Shown here: one piece after another, positions 47,794 to 59,576 of the stretch
How positions within the stretch are numbered: position 1 is the stretch's first letter
Layout of the letters: the number at the start of each line of letters is the position of its first letter
From: Nemophila menziesii
Lineage: Eukaryota > Streptophyta > Magnoliopsida > Boraginales > Hydrophyllaceae
Length of the DNA stretch: 64,000 nt
Direction: 5' to 3'
Assembly: GCA_029959085.1 (NCBI GenBank)
Contig: JARWIR010000018.1
Span: 1,736,001 to 1,800,000 of the forward strand
Program-made: the position numbers and the translations under genes
Notes under the pieces: model-generated
The model's database searches: none
Told to the model about the DNA's origin: nothing
The model's input: only the letters and a program-made list of their open reading frames with translations

Positions 47794-48109
47794 ATAAGAT
47801 GTTCACATTAAAACTTCCACTTTGCCGGTCCAAATATATTTGTTTTAACAATAGCTACTAGCGTCCTAGAAGCTTTGTTCATCTTTGGTATAGGGATCTT
47901 GATATGAAGAGGTTATGGTGTCTTCTCTATGAAACTTGAAACCTTTTTTCTCTTTGATTTCACCACTGCATGCTTTCCCTTTCTTCTTTGACCCGATTTA
48001 CCTTGTAATTTATTCCCGAACTAGTACTCATCTCAATTGATTTATTATTGATCTTACCCATTACCTTGCTTTGATACTTAATCTCCCTCACCACTTGATA
48101 ATATTTTTA

Positions 48110-48140
48110 TCATCTCTTTTGACCCCCAACTCAAAGCCTT
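48110..48140 (-). other. PPT-like tract at the ORF3 position of element D
   Basis: Minus strand: TTTGAGTTGGGGGTCAAAAG followed by ATGAT, the equivalent of the tract before ORF3 in A (29621) and of 55557-55580 in E. No ORF3 follows, only a reading frame of about a dozen codons. Confidence 0.5.
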
Positions 48141-48547
48141 AAACACTCTTGAAATTTGTAACTCTTGATCATAGGTGGAACACGCTTTATTTGGGTTTGG
48201 AAAGATGTTAGGATGATAATTCTATATGTGGGTGTGATGGAATCAAGCTTTGATGATATGGGTTTAAGGATTTATAAAAGAATATTTAGAATTTCATGGC
48301 TTTAATTCTTAGATTCTAGGTGTTTTGATATGATTTGGGTGATTGAAACTTCTTTGTAATGATGTAAGGAATGATTTGGATGTAAATTCATGGTGATTTG
48401 GTAGTGTTTTGATGTTTAGGGAAGATTTGATGAAGCTTTAATTTATTTGGGAAAGGTTTGGAGAAGAAAGAGAGACTTAAGGATTCATAAATTCGTAATA
48501 GACTAACCTCCTCTTTTTAATAACCTAAAAACACAACTTTTTCTCTC

Positions 48548-48815
48548 TTGGAGGCGCCGGGCTGGCATACCGGCGGTATGGCCCGGCATACCGGTGTCGT
48601 ACTTCGTGAAAGTCTTGCTTCGTCAAAAAACCCGATTCACGAACCCGAGGCCTCGCGTTTTGTGTCTGACCGGCATACCGTCGGTATGGTTGGCATACCG
48701 GTGCAGTTAGCTTGTGAAATTCATCCCTCGGCAAAGAACCCGAGGCTTGTACACGAGTGCTCATGTTTCTGACCCGCCGGCATACCGCCGATATGGCCGG
48801 TATACCGGTGACAGG
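48548..48815 (-). repeat. GC-rich palindromic minisatellite of element D
   Basis: Units of CCGGCATACCG type alternating with 'aacccgaggc..cgtg' blocks, two to three monomers. The motif is shared with C rather than A. Confidence 0.8.
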
Positions 48816-48997
48816 TCAGAATATGCCTAAAAAAATCATTTTTCCTCCCAAACTCGATTTCTTTAAAACCTGAACATCAAAAACACTAATACCTTCCTAA
48901 ACAATGCAATATCAACTAAAACAACTAAACTAAACTAAACTACAATATAACAACACAAAATACTATGGGATGTCTCACAGAGGGCACTTTTGTTTAA

Positions 48998-49016
48998 CTT
49001 CTTTCAAAGTTAGACG
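48998..49016 (-). other. Post-ORF hairpin of element D (one mismatch)
   Basis: Minus strand CGTCT-AACTTTGAA-AGAAG. It is the same stem position as in A, C and F with one broken pair, consistent with decay. Confidence 0.45.
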
Positions 49017-49019
49017 AGT

Positions 49020-49375
49020 TACCTCGATTATTTCTTTTTATAGCCTCCCCAACAGTGAGTGAGGTGATTAACACTTACCAACTCGAGCTTTCAACCATCG
49101 ATAGCTTTTATTTCGACCACTCTTTCTGAGATGATTTTCATGATAATGTATGGCCCCTTTCAAGAACTATTATGTTTGGGAACGGGAGGTTTCCATTCTA
49201 CCTCGTCTCCCACCCCAAACTCAATTTCTTTTCCCATGGTTTCTTGGGGTCTTACAGGTTCGGGCTTCTTGGTTACCGCTCTGATTGGATATAGTTCTTT
49301 TGACTTTTTTTCTTCTTCTTTCCCAAAACATAGAATGTTTCAGAATCATCTTCAATACTAAGAGTCACGGTTCCT
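49020..49375 (-). pseudogene. Linker and GPY/F tail of element D
   Basis: After the PR stop the frame continues with 'ETFYVLGKEEEKKSKELYPI', then 'EFGVGDEVEWK', 'KGPYIIMKIISERVVEIK' and 'VNHLTHCWGGY', with stops. The 'FGVG..V.WK' and 'HLTHCWGGY' words are shared with E and F. By family knowledge GPY/F is the C-terminal, DNA- or chromatin-facing module of Ty3 integrases; here it occurs without the catalytic core. Confidence 0.75.
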
Positions 49376-49894
49376 TCATTTTACATTCACTATGGTGTCG
49401 CTGGTGGCTAGGAATGGACACCCAAGATTGAATGGGACGTTCTTATCTACTTTATAGTCAAGAATAATAAAGTTAGTGGGAATAACAAGGTTACCTACGT
49501 CGACGAGCACGTCCTCGATTACTCCCCACGGCTTTTCTGTTGATTTATCCGCAAGTTGTAAGATTACGGATGTCGGTTTCGCATCACTAATACCAATATT
49601 CTTGAATACACTTTTGGGAATGATATTAACACTTGCCCCTGAATCACACATTTCTTTTCCATAATATATACCACCTATTTTGATTGGGAGGTTAAAATCA
49701 CCAGGATCTTTACGCTTCGGTAGTAATCTTCTCTGAACTCGGGCTGATATCCCTTTATTGAGTGCCACAGATTTGGATCTTGTGAACCTTATCTTACTGG
49801 AGAGTGCCTCCATAAAGAATTGATCATAGTTTCTCCTTCCTTTCATAGCTTCGAGTAAAGGGACGTTAATTTTAACTTGTTTTAACGCCTCCAT
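49376..49894 (-). pseudogene. Aspartic protease of element D
   Basis: A 172-codon frame with the retropepsin loop 'CDSGASVNIIPKSVF' (Asp about residue 88), 'ADKSTEKPWGVIEDVLVDVG' and the flap-side 'GCPFLATSDTIVNV'. It is a recognisable relative of the A protease, with DSGAS in place of DLGAS. It stops directly after the domain. Its upstream junction to gag has a stop, so it is probably inactive in this copy. Confidence 0.8.
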
Positions 49895-49951
49895 ACACTT
49901 CTCTTGTTGCTCCTTTACGGGATAATAGCAATGTGGGGGTGGTTGTCTTAT

Positions 49952-51289
49952 TCAACTTCTCTCTTCAATTCTTGGTTCATCAACCACTCTTGGCTTCTTA
50001 ATCTCACCTTGTTCAACCTCTTCAACCCAATATTCAACAATTATCTCATCTAAGTTCATCCTATATACGTTTGATGTGTTTAGTAGAACCTCCCCTTTTG
50101 ATGGAGATGGTAGCGCTTCGATGAGTATCTCATTGTGTTCTTTCTTCTTTTGAGCTTGAAGACTAATAGAGTTAACCTTGTCGTCAACGTATTGGATATT
50201 CCTCATGTTAGATGTTGTATTTTGGGTTAATTGTAGGAGTTGACTTTGCATTTGTTCTATGAATGTAGTGAGATGCATCATATTCTTCTCTAAAAGTTGA
50301 TTATGTTGTTTCAGATCTTGATTCTGTTGTTGCAGGTTTTCCACTACTGATGCGTCGATCTTTGACTCAAGTCTGCTCATATTGTCGTTCAAGAAGTTGA
50401 TGAATTTACTAATAGTCTCTTTTAACTAAATGATAAATTCTTGAGGATGTGATGGAGCTTGGCTTCCATTATTCACATTGCAGCCTGGTGGTTGAGTAGC
50501 TTGGTTTTCATAGGCTTGTTCTTGCAGGTATAACTGTTGAGGTGGCACTTGGATGTTTTTCTTAATTGTTATAACGAGTTGTTGTATTTGTTCTTGCAAG
50601 CTTGAAAACCTTGCTTCTGTATCAATATTAGTTGTAGAAGTTTGTGATTGCGGCCAACTTATGTCGGTCTCGATGATTGTTTCCATACCTCTCTTTGCTT
50701 CTTTTGGATCCATAAAGACAAAACTACCACACCCCATATCATCTACTCTCAGCCTTGACTCTCTATAGACTCCATTATAAACCATGTATAATTGTAATTC
50801 TGGCGTGTATCCATGTATTAGACATCTTGCCAACTTCTTTTTAAATCTCGTCCATGCTTCGCCAACACTCTCTCCAGCTTCTTGTAAGAAATTCACAAGC
50901 TCCAATAGTTTATTCAATCGCATACTTGTAGGATAAAATTAATCAAGTAATCTTGCTTGAAGATTGTCCCAATATGTTATTAGCTTGGGAGGTTGATCAT
51001 CTAACCAATCGCTTGCTTTTCCGGTCAAGAAAAATTGAAACATTAAATAATACATCAATTTTTGCGTAACACCTTCATTAATGTAGGCATCACAGAATTG
51101 CATGAATTTCTGAACAGATTAGACCGGATCTTGATGTGTATCACCACTCTATTTTCTGTAGCTCGCGAATTGATTAATTAGGTCAGGGTCGGTCTTGAAT
51201 CCAACGGCTTGAATAGTTGGGATCCGAACCCCAATGGGTTTCACTTGAAATTGCCTAGGAAAACCTAGCTCTAAACGTTGATTAGCCAT
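49952..51289 (-). pseudogene. Element D gag (no zinc knuckle seen)
   Basis: ATG at 51289-51287. The Retrotrans_gag region ('FFLTGKASDWLDDQPP', then 50923-50426 with 'LLELVNFLQEAGESVGEAWTRF') is followed by a Gln-rich coiled-coil region (50392-49952, 'NLQQQNQDLKQHNQLLEKN'). Stops occur near 51155, 51120, 50940 and 50423. Unlike A, B and C, I find no C-X2-C-X4-H-X4-C knuckle in this region. Confidence 0.8.
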
Positions 51290-51392
51290 CTACAACCTGA
51301 AAAAGACAAAACCAAAAAGAACGCGTAAAACTGAAAACAAATAAAAACTTCTACACTAAATAAATACAAAATAGATTTAACTTAAAGATAAA

Positions 51393-51410
51393 TCCCCAGC
51401 AGCGGCGCCA
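51393..51410 (-). other. Primer-binding site of element D
   Basis: Reverse complement of TGGCGCCGCTGCTGGGGA: the same site as the others with one additional change. Confidence 0.75.
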
Positions 51411-51731
51411 AAAACTTTGTGGGGGCAAAGGTGTGATAAATAAATATATAAATAAAGATAATAATAAAAGACACACAACCTTGTCTACCACGAGAAACTC
51501 ACTGCAAGTATTACAGATTGTTTGCAAGTTTTAGTGATAAGTCATGTTCGTTCGCAGGGATTTAATCCGTTAGATCTACTTATGTTTAACAAGCATAGAT
51601 GATTTTAGATTTTTGGATAAAAATATAATAAGATGAATAATTATGTAACACGAATAATTAAATAATGCAAATAAATTAATATGAATGTAAGTTTGATAAA
51701 TTAGGATTACTAATATAAGTCTATTACTAAG

Positions 51732-53105
51732 TGAAAGTCCTAGAGGGGGGGTGAATAGGATTACAAATAAGATTAATGCCTAATTAAAAATCTTTTGGAC
51801 AATTATAAGTTTTAAAGAGAAACTTTTAAGTCAACTAATATATCAAACTCTTACGGGATCATGCAATGGATAAGCGAGAGGTTCGATATATAAGTTAAAC
51901 AAGTAAATCGAATTTCTATTCTCTTACTACTCTAAATGACAATAGGTTTGATTAACTAGGTAAAGATTATTACGATAATTATACTAGCATATAATCAAAC
52001 ATATAAAGTGCGGAAAGTAAATAGAGTAGGGATAGAAAGTACACAATGATGTATAGTGGTTCGGTTATCCCTACATCCACTACCTAAGAAAGTCTCCTTA
52101 GGATTTCAAGCTTTTCACTAAGCTCCCGTGTCTCTCTTAACCGGGTCGAGAACACAATAACCCTTACAACCTCTTCGATACCACGAAGGACAAACTCTTG
52201 TGCTATCGCAACACAAGGACACCGAGTATACTCCCGATACTCTAATTCTCTCTTAATCTATCTATTAGAAGAACTAGACTTAAGAGGATAGATACAAAGT
52301 GTTTAAGTGGTGAAATAACTTTGCTAAATAATCTCCTAAAGAGTAGATATAACTATAAGCATGAAAACTCCTCTTGAGTAGATAATAACTTTGAAGCTTC
52401 TTGGTTTAAGCTCTTGATCAAGCTTGGATGATTAAATTTGATAGCTTGAGACCTATAATTTTGTAGAAGAATGATATGTATAATAGTTGAAGTGTAAGAG
52501 GTGAATTTCTCCTTGAAAGAGGTCAGATTTATAGCACAAGAAAGTCCCCAACGGTTATAAATTTGTGGGACAATTTGTGCTTAAACGGGTTCCCGTTTAG
52601 AGCCAACCGGGTTCCCGTTTAACTTCCCCAACGGCTCTTTTCCAAGTGGAAACTGTAAGAAATGACGTGGCATTGACTAGCAAGAAAATCATCCTGAACG
52701 GGTACCCGGTTAACATTGAACGGGTTCCCGGTGATGAGCGGGTTCACGGTTAGAACCAAACGGGTTCCCGTTTATCTTCTGCCTTGCGCATTTTCGACAT
52801 TTTGCTATGATGCTCGGATGGAAAAGTTTTCTTCACGAGAGTTGTTGGAAACATCATTCTAAGAAACTTTGTAGTTGATCATGAAGGCTAATTATCAATG
52901 TATACAAAGATAAGGTTAAAAGTATTTGTATGAAAATTAGCTTCTTAGGATATGATAATAAAGCTTTGATCTAAATGATAAAGATAGTGTTTTTGATGAA
53001 AATAGAGTGCAATAGAGAGGATAAAATTAAAGTGAAGTTAGCACACTAAACACAAGAGGATTTGTCACATTAAAACAACCTATGAAGGGAGGCTATATGC
53101 CAACA
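51732..53105. mobile_element. Solo LTR of an unrelated retrotransposon inside the D LTR
   Basis: A 1374-bp block, TGAAAGTCCTAG...ATGCCAACA, flanked by CTAAG on both sides (51727-51731, 53106-53110). Removing it rejoins the D LTR smoothly. It has TG...CA ends, no coding capacity and no internal LTR boundary, hence a solo LTR. The 'tagaggggggg tgaatagg' start and 'tatagtggttcgg' (about 52055) recall copia LTRs, possibly Sirevirus-like, but I cannot assign a family. It contains its own cluster of CGGGTTCCCG palindromes (52583-52775). Orientation is not determined. Confidence 0.8.
52583..52775. repeat. CGGGTTCCCG palindrome cluster in the unrelated solo LTR
   Basis: Several units of the type AAACGGGTTCCCGTTT (52583-52598, 7-bp arms around TT), plus related CGGGTACCCGG and CGGGTTCCCGG words. 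It is strikingly like the units in the A/B arrays, in an LTR otherwise unlike Athila. Confidence 0.75.
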
Positions 53106-54356
53106 CTAAGTTATTCTAACCTTATAGTGAATTGATCAATATATATTAACCGGGATTCTAAATTCTACCTAACCCCCGTCAGGGTGGGCTTAGGAGAAAC
53201 CTCTCCACTACCAAGGAACTTGGGTAAAGAAACTTTGAATAATGATCGGTGGTTAAATCAAACCTTTATGGCTATCTAGGTAGGGTCACTACTTAGACAA
53301 TTATGTAATGTTGTCAATAATTAAGAATAGTCCTAAGATTGGTAAAATCTTGTAGTGGAACAATAAGTCAAAACACATAATAACAATATACGCCAAACTC
53401 AAATAAATTGAAATAACAAATAGTTTATGAAATTTAAGACAAAATAATAACCCAACAATTATTAGTAAAACTTACATAATAAAAGCTTAGAAATATGGTG
53501 AAGCCACAAATCTATAGCTAATTACCCTAAATATAGAGAAGGTGAGATGTAGAATAGTAGTTTGTAACTCTCCAACTTCGTGCTTCTTGTCTTCCTCTAT
53601 AGGTCAGTTTGCTTCTTGGATGAATAGTTTGATACTAAGGATGAATATTGAATTAAAGGACTAAGCTATTATTTAAAACTGAAAAAATACAAGAAAGGAT
53701 TAAGCCTATACTTGGCACTAAGAAAGGACATATATACAATGATAAGAGGGGCGTATTTATAGGTGTCTTTGGAAGCCCTAATTCGTTTTCTTGGAGTGGA
53801 AGACAAGTAATGGACTTCTAGCCCAACTCAAATTCGTAACCCTAAAATATAGAAAAGGTAATAATGAGCCCCGTTTTTTGTATTGGCCGTAACTGCTTCA
53901 ATACTTATCCATTTGACGCTTTCCAATAGTCGAAACTGATCATCTCGGAAAGATCTATAACTTGTCTTCAGACCATACTTCCAAATTCCTAGTCAATCTT
54001 GAGTTATGATCACGTTTATGTTCGTAGGTGCTGGAATTTAGATTTTCTTGACAGTTTTTTATTTCTATATCTTATCTTTTCCTTCTTTTCCTTCAATTTC
54101 CATGCATATCTTCTTTCCTTAATATCTTTAGACTTGATTTGACATCTTTATCTCTAATTAATATGTATATATCTTTAAAACTTCACACTAAATAAATAAA
54201 TTAAACCCAATATGTTCTAAGAATAACAATTCATTAAATCAAGACAACAAATAGGAAAGTGCAATATATCATGTGAAAATTGACTAAATGACTTCCTAAA
54301 ACACTAAAAATGATGTCTCCAACAAAGATTAAATCATGACAAATAGGGAGACATCA

Positions 54357-54722
54357 ACCCTCGTAACAAAAGAAAAGTCTGAAACATCCCTTGTTTTGGA
54401 CAAAAAGCTAGAGGACCTGCCACTTGAGTTCCCCATTGTTCCAGAAGTATCTAAAGAGGTTAAAGAGAGGGACCACCACCATGAACCCACGAAGAAAAGA
54501 GCTAACAATGAGTTTAGGGTTTGAACTATGGTTGCTTGAAAGGCTTCCAAACAAGAAAATAGGCCACGAGGTTTCAAAAATGCATGGATGGGGTCATTTG
54601 TTGTTACTCAAGTGGTGACAGAAAAATTAATAGAGATACAACCTTCGAGAGGTCAAAAGCTGCGAATTGTAGACATTCATAACCTCACCTACTGCTGGGG
54701 AGGCTACATACACAAGGGATAA
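54357..54722 (+). pseudogene. Element E: C-terminal remnant of the coiled-coil/GPY/F ORF
   Basis: From the D insertion boundary the sequence parallels the last third of the F ORF ('EFPIVPEVSKEVKE', 'HHHEPTKKRANNEF', 'NAWMG', 'HCWGGYIHKG') and ends at TAA 54720-54722. At least one in-frame stop is present where F reads Gly ('EFRV' then TGA). The 5' portion should lie left of D and is missing from the window. Confidence 0.8.
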
Positions 54723-54934
54723 TGGAGGTGACACGCCAAACTTTAAATGACGTTAACTAAAAATGCTCTTGGGAGACACCCCAAGTTTTAATTGCTTTAT
54801 TAGTTTAATTTTTTAGTGTGTATTAGTTAGTTATGTATTTTTTTAGTTGATAGTGCATTGTTGAGGAAGGTATCAGGTACTAAGAAAATTGAGTTCAGGA
54901 GAAATAGAAAAAAATTCGAAGAAAATCTGACCAT

Positions 54935-55145
54935 CCCACCGGTAAGCCGCTGATTTCACTTGTAAGCCAGCTGACTTTACCGGTAAGCCGCTGATTTCAT
55001 TTATAGGCCACTGCCGCCAGACCATCACACAGTGGGGGACATCAAGTACAATGCCGAGAGAAACTAGACAAAACCGTGTTCATGAATGACAACACGGTAC
55101 CAGGTCGGTAACCCGGTGAAATGACCGGTATACTGGTCGGCGCTA
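54935..55145 (+). repeat. GC-rich array of element E
   Basis: Imperfect 'ccggtaagccgctgatttcac' units and 'ccggtatactgg' words, about four, between the ORF stop and the lost ORF3. The motif differs again from those of A, C and F. Confidence 0.65.
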
Positions 55146-56517
55146 CGAGAATTTTTGTTTTAGGTTTAAAAGAAGAAGAGGTTAGTTCTATTACGAATTT
55201 TTATATCCTTTAAGCCTCCTTTCTTCCCCAAACCTCTCCCAACTCCAGTAAAGCTTCAACAAACCTTCACCCAACATCAAAACACTACCCAATCACCATG
55301 AATTTATATCCAACTCCTTCCCTACATCATTACAAAGAAGATTCAACCACCCAAATCATGTCAAAACACCTCGAATCCAAAAATCAAGACCAAAAAAATC
55401 CCAAATCCTCTTCCGAAATTCTTTAAACCCATATCATCCAAGCAAGAGTTCATCACACCCATATAGAGAATCATCAACATAACACCTTTCCTAACCAAAA
55501 TAAAGCTTGTTCAACCTATAATCAAGAGTTTCAAATTTCAAGAGTGGTTAAAGCTTTGAGTTTGGGGTCAAAAGAGATGATGGAAAGAATAGTGATATTA
55601 TCAAGTGTTAAGGGAGATGAAGTATCAAATCAAGGTATTGGGTAAGATCAAGAATACATCAATTGAGATAAACACCTTCACATGAGAGAATAATCGTGAC
55701 CGAAGTTGGATGAAGATAAGTAAAATAATTTTAGAGTGTGACTGACTGGGATAGAGCATAAGAGGATGTAATGGAAAGCGAAATTGGTGATACATGGAGT
55801 TTACATACATGAAAACCACTACACCTTATTCTGGGTATTAATCAAGCGAGGTAAATAGCCTCGAAGAGTATGTTTTCTTTCTCCCCTACCATTTCTCTAT
55901 TTGCAATATATAGGCTAATTTTTTTTATCGAGTCTATTTCGAGTCGCAAGGACATGACTCATTTTTGAGTTGGCAGTGTGGGGTTTCGCTGTCCCTCGTC
56001 TCTATTTTATGTGATATACCAATTTTTAGAGAAATATGAAATTTTTGAAATTTTTAAGAGATGGATTAGATGTAGAGTGTGTTTAATAGCTTTATGAGAT
56101 GCTTTATTTTGTATGCTTCGAGTATTTGCAGGAAAACACACATTGATAGTAAACAAAAAGATTAGTTAGCAATGCGATAGAAAGTATGTTAGATCTCAGG
56201 GAGCCATGAGTGGTGTGTAGGCCATGAGATCCAAGCTAGTTGATAAACCCATTCAATTAATGTGTTAAAGGTAAGAGAATGACGAAATTGAATAGTTTAG
56301 AAAGTGATTAAGGCGTTCTTTCATAAGCCCCTTGTTGCCTTTTAGATTGCTGCCCATTTATTATATTATATGTCATTCTCATCACCTTCTCTACCCTTTC
56401 TAAAGCCTTTTTATTAGCCACATTATAAGCCATATCCCTTTATATTTTAGGACTTTTCCATATGACCAGCACTTGAATCGCGATGGATAGACAATTGTTT
56501 TAGAGCTTGATTTTAGT

Positions 56518-56985
56518 AATAATGATTCACAATCGTAACTCATTCGTTTCAACTCCGTTTGACGCATTCTTTATATCGAAACTGATCGTCTCGGATATCT
56601 CTACACTTTTTATTCATACAATTCTTCCAAATTCCCATCCAATCTTGAGTTATGATCACTTTTATGGATTTAGCTGGTGAAATTCAGATTATTTGGCAAC
56701 CTTCCTATCCTAGTTGAACTTTGATTCCTTGTATCTTCTGATTTTTTCAAGATCTTCTTTCCTTATCTCCTTAGAATTGATTTGGCATATAATTTATTTC
56801 TATATATATTTAAAGGTTCACATTAACACGCAGATTAAACCAAATATGCTCTAAAAATAATAATCCATCAAATCAAGACAAGCAGTAGGAATATTACAAA
56901 TTAACCACAAAAGACAATATAAAAAGACCATTTTATACCTAACATGATGTCTCTTAAGGGCTTATATTTAGAACAATTAGGGAGA
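56518..56985 (-). repeat. 3' LTR fragment of element G
   Basis: Minus-strand end of an LTR, bounded at 56985 by TCATGTCTCC (terminal CA changed to GA on the plus strand). Its inverted partner lies about 40 bp inside. The body matches the C/D LTR segment with 'gtaactc...cgaaactgatcgtctcgg'. It is cut off at about 56518, where element E ends. Confidence 0.7.
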
Positions 56986-57698
56986 CATGAAGAACCCTAG
57001 CTCAAAGATGTATCATCCCGATACAATAAGAAATAAGAAAATAAGGAAGTCTCTAAAATATCAGCTAAATCAATTAAGCACAGTGGAAAAAAGGTTCAAT
57101 GGAGTTGGGAGAGGTTCGGAGAAGAAATAGAGACTTAAGGATTAATAAATTCGTAGGAGACTAACATTCTTCTTCTTTATAACATAGAGAAAGCAGAATT
57201 TTTTTCTCTCCAGCGGCGCTGACCGGCATACCGGTAGTGTGACCGGCTAGGCGGTCAAAAACCGTATCAACCATCGCACCTACAGTTTTTGACATGTTTC
57301 TCTCGGCATGAAACTGTATACTCTATACCGTACTTCGGTTTTTCTTCACTGGCATACCGGTCATATGGGCGGCAAAATTTCGAAATTTCTCGTCTCGGCA
57401 AAAAACCGTATCCTGTAACCGTGCTATAGTTTTTTGACCCACCGGCATACCGGTCATCTCACCAGATAGCCGGCGGGTAGGTCAAAATATGCTCAAAAAT
57501 TTCTCTTATCCTCCCGAACTCGATCTTCGTGGTACCTGAACATCAAAACACTTATACCTTCCTCAATAATGTCTATCAAATAAAAAATACGAAACTAACT
57601 AATACCAACAAAAAAAACTAAACTAATAACGCAATCAAAACTTGGGGTGTCTCCCAAGAGCACTTTTAGTTAACGTCATTTAATGTTTAACGTGTTAC
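56986..57698 (-). mobile_element. Element G: 3' internal fragment, interrupted by F
   Basis: Minus strand: the PPT-adjacent hairpin (57009-57025, TGTATCG-GGA-TGATACA, with a G-U closing pair), a CCGGCATACCGG-type array (57215-57480), a TATAAAG box (57176-57182) and the post-ORF hairpin (57674-57692). It is cut at 57699 by the 5' LTR of F; GTTAC (57694-57698) is the expected left copy of F's target duplication. No coding sequence is left in the window. Confidence 0.75.
57009..57025 (-). other. PPT-adjacent hairpin of element G
   Basis: Minus-strand stem TGTATCG/TGATACA with loop GGA. The inner pair is G-U in RNA rather than the G-C seen in C and F. Confidence 0.6.
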
Positions 57699-59446
57699 TG
57701 ATGTCTCCTTTTTTGGTCTAAATATAAGCATTTAGGAGACATCATTTTAGGATGAAATTGGTCTTTTTATATTGACTTTTGTGCTTAAATGGCAATATTG
57801 CACTTTCTCCCCTTGGAATTAGACTATTTGCATTTATAGAGCTTTTGTGCGTTAATTTACTTATTTTTAGTGCAAAGTTAGTAGGTTTATGAATTTCATG
57901 AGAAACCAATCCAAGGAGGAGAAGTGAGAATTAAAGTCTTAAAATATTTCTAGTGTGTTAGTCGAGTTTCCTGAATTTAAATTGCAGTTTCTTATTTCTA
58001 GCCTTGATTTATTGATTTATTATTTTATAAAGCATATGCGGTTTAATTATTTATTTAATGTGAAGCTTTAGAGATAAAATGAAAATAAATTAGATGCTAA
58101 ATAAATTCTAAGTAGATAAGGAAAGAAGATCTTGAAGAAATCTGGAGATAGAAGGAAGTAGAGTCCAATTAGGAAAAGGAAAAGCTGCCTTGTGAATATG
58201 AAATTCCAGCCACGTTTTAAAGATAATTCCATAACTAAAGATTGGCATGGATTCTGGACGAGTGGTCTGCACCACTAGAAAGCTCTTTCCGAGACAAGCA
58301 GTTTCATATATTGGAACTTCTCAAACGGATAAGTATTGAAAAAGATATGACCAAATCAAATCAGCAGCAAAATCTTACCTTTCCTAGAATTTAGGGCTAC
58401 GAATTTAAGAGTCTTTGTCTTGTCTTCCACTCCAAGTAATTCGACCTAACACCTATAAATACCAGCTCTAAACCTTAGAAAATCATCCCTTAGCTGCATA
58501 AGCTTAATATACACACATAAATCATCATAGAAGCAATCAAGAGGATCTAGAGGAGGAAGAAGCAAGAGCTAGAGCTTAATTTCATTAATTCAACACTCCT
58601 CCATCTCTATTCTTTGGTAATTAGTATTAGATCTATTTTGTCTATGAGGTATTTCTAAGCTATTTATTCAAGAAGTTTAAGTATGCATAATTTCTCTTTA
58701 GGATTGTAATTATATGAACCTTTGATAATTGTTTTTCTATTTTACTTTGAATCTGGGATTTTAGTATTTAATTGAATTGGTTCTTAATTTCCATTGACTA
58801 TATTCTTGTGCTTGTTCACTATTTCTGACCTAGCTAATTAGAAATAGGTTTTAGTAATTAGGCTATTCCATATAGTGGCGTATGGATCATCCGACAGGGG
58901 GGTTTAATTACATAATTAGAATATAGACGCGTGGTATCCGTTATTTGACCCTGACGGGCTTGACTAACCACGTAGCCAAAGAGGTAAAATAGTATTCATC
59001 TGAAAGTAGCTTATAATTGCCCTGACGGGGTTTGTAATACCGTAGGATAGCTTCTAGGTCCACCCTGACGGGGGCTAGTAGATTATAGATTCCCGACTAT
59101 TGTGAGATTTCCCATTCACCCTTATTCTTAGTAATCATAGATCCAATAGGATAGATTCATACTTGCATATCCTTATCTTATTTGCATAATTATTTATTGT
59201 TTATTATTATTTATTTTATTTAGTTAATTAGAAAACAAACACCTTTGATATTTATCTTTTTAAAGCAATCAAAACTATTTATTTTGATATTGAACACGAA
59301 TTTAGAATAACTTCTTAAATCCCTATGGAGACGAAAATCCTGATTTTACTTATCTATTACTTGGTACGACCCGTACACTTGCGGTCTGTGGATCCTTTAT
59401 TCCTTTGCTTTTATTTCATTATTTTATAACACACAAGGACCCACCA
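57699..59446 (+). repeat. 5' LTR of element F
   Basis: 1748 bp, TGATGTCTCC...GGACCCACCA, with the inverted partner GGAGACATCA about 37 bp in. It carries four CCTGACGGG-type words (about 58890-59070). Compared with the first 683 bp of the 3' LTR it shows about 14 differences (about 2%) by eye. Confidence 0.93.
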
Positions 59447-59452
59447 AGTTTT

Positions 59453-59470
59453 TGGCGCCGCTGCCGGGGA
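59453..59470 (+). other. Primer-binding site of element F
   Basis: TGGCGCCGCTGCCGGGGA, identical to A, six bases after the LTR end. Confidence 0.85.
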
Positions 59471-59576
59471 TTTATAGCGGTTATTTTATTTTGTGTTTAA
59501 GTTAGGTTGGTAGTTTTAGTTGTTTTAAGTTCTACGTGTGTTTTGTTTTAGTCTCTTTTCAGGTTTTTCTTTAGGT

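Larger units (their letters stand above)
47794..54356 (-). mobile_element. Element D: non-autonomous Athila element (gag-PR-GPY/F, no RT or INT)
   Basis: Minus strand: LTR 51418-54356 (interrupted by a solo LTR), PBS, gag (51289-49952), PR (49894-49376), a short linker and GPY/F tail (about 49340-49020), hairpin, GC-rich array (48548-48815) and part of the 3' region, where element C is inserted. Only about 100 codons separate PR from the GPY/F tail, where A has about 1000 codons of RT, RNase H and INT. H shows the same layout, so this is a family trait rather than a private deletion. The 3' end is lost to the left. Confidence 0.85.
51418..54356 (-). repeat. 5' LTR of element D, split by a solo LTR
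   Basis: Minus strand, from TGATGTCTCC (ending at 54356; its inverted partner GGAGACATCA is present) to the TG...CA boundary at 51418. Without the 51732-53105 insertion and one copy of the duplication it is about 1.56 kb. It contains the 'cccccgtcagggtgggctta' word near 53175. Element E resumes at 54357. Confidence 0.88.
54357..56517 (+). mobile_element. Element E: truncated non-autonomous Athila (F-like)
   Basis: ORF tail, post-ORF hairpin relic (54734-54752, one broken pair), GC-rich array (54935-55145), a leader-like region, a PPT-like tract (55557-55580), the GGGA-type hairpin module (55941-55980) and the fourth PPT-like region up to about 56517, all collinear with F 60430-62440. It stops abruptly and is joined to a minus-strand LTR fragment of G. 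Confidence 0.8.
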
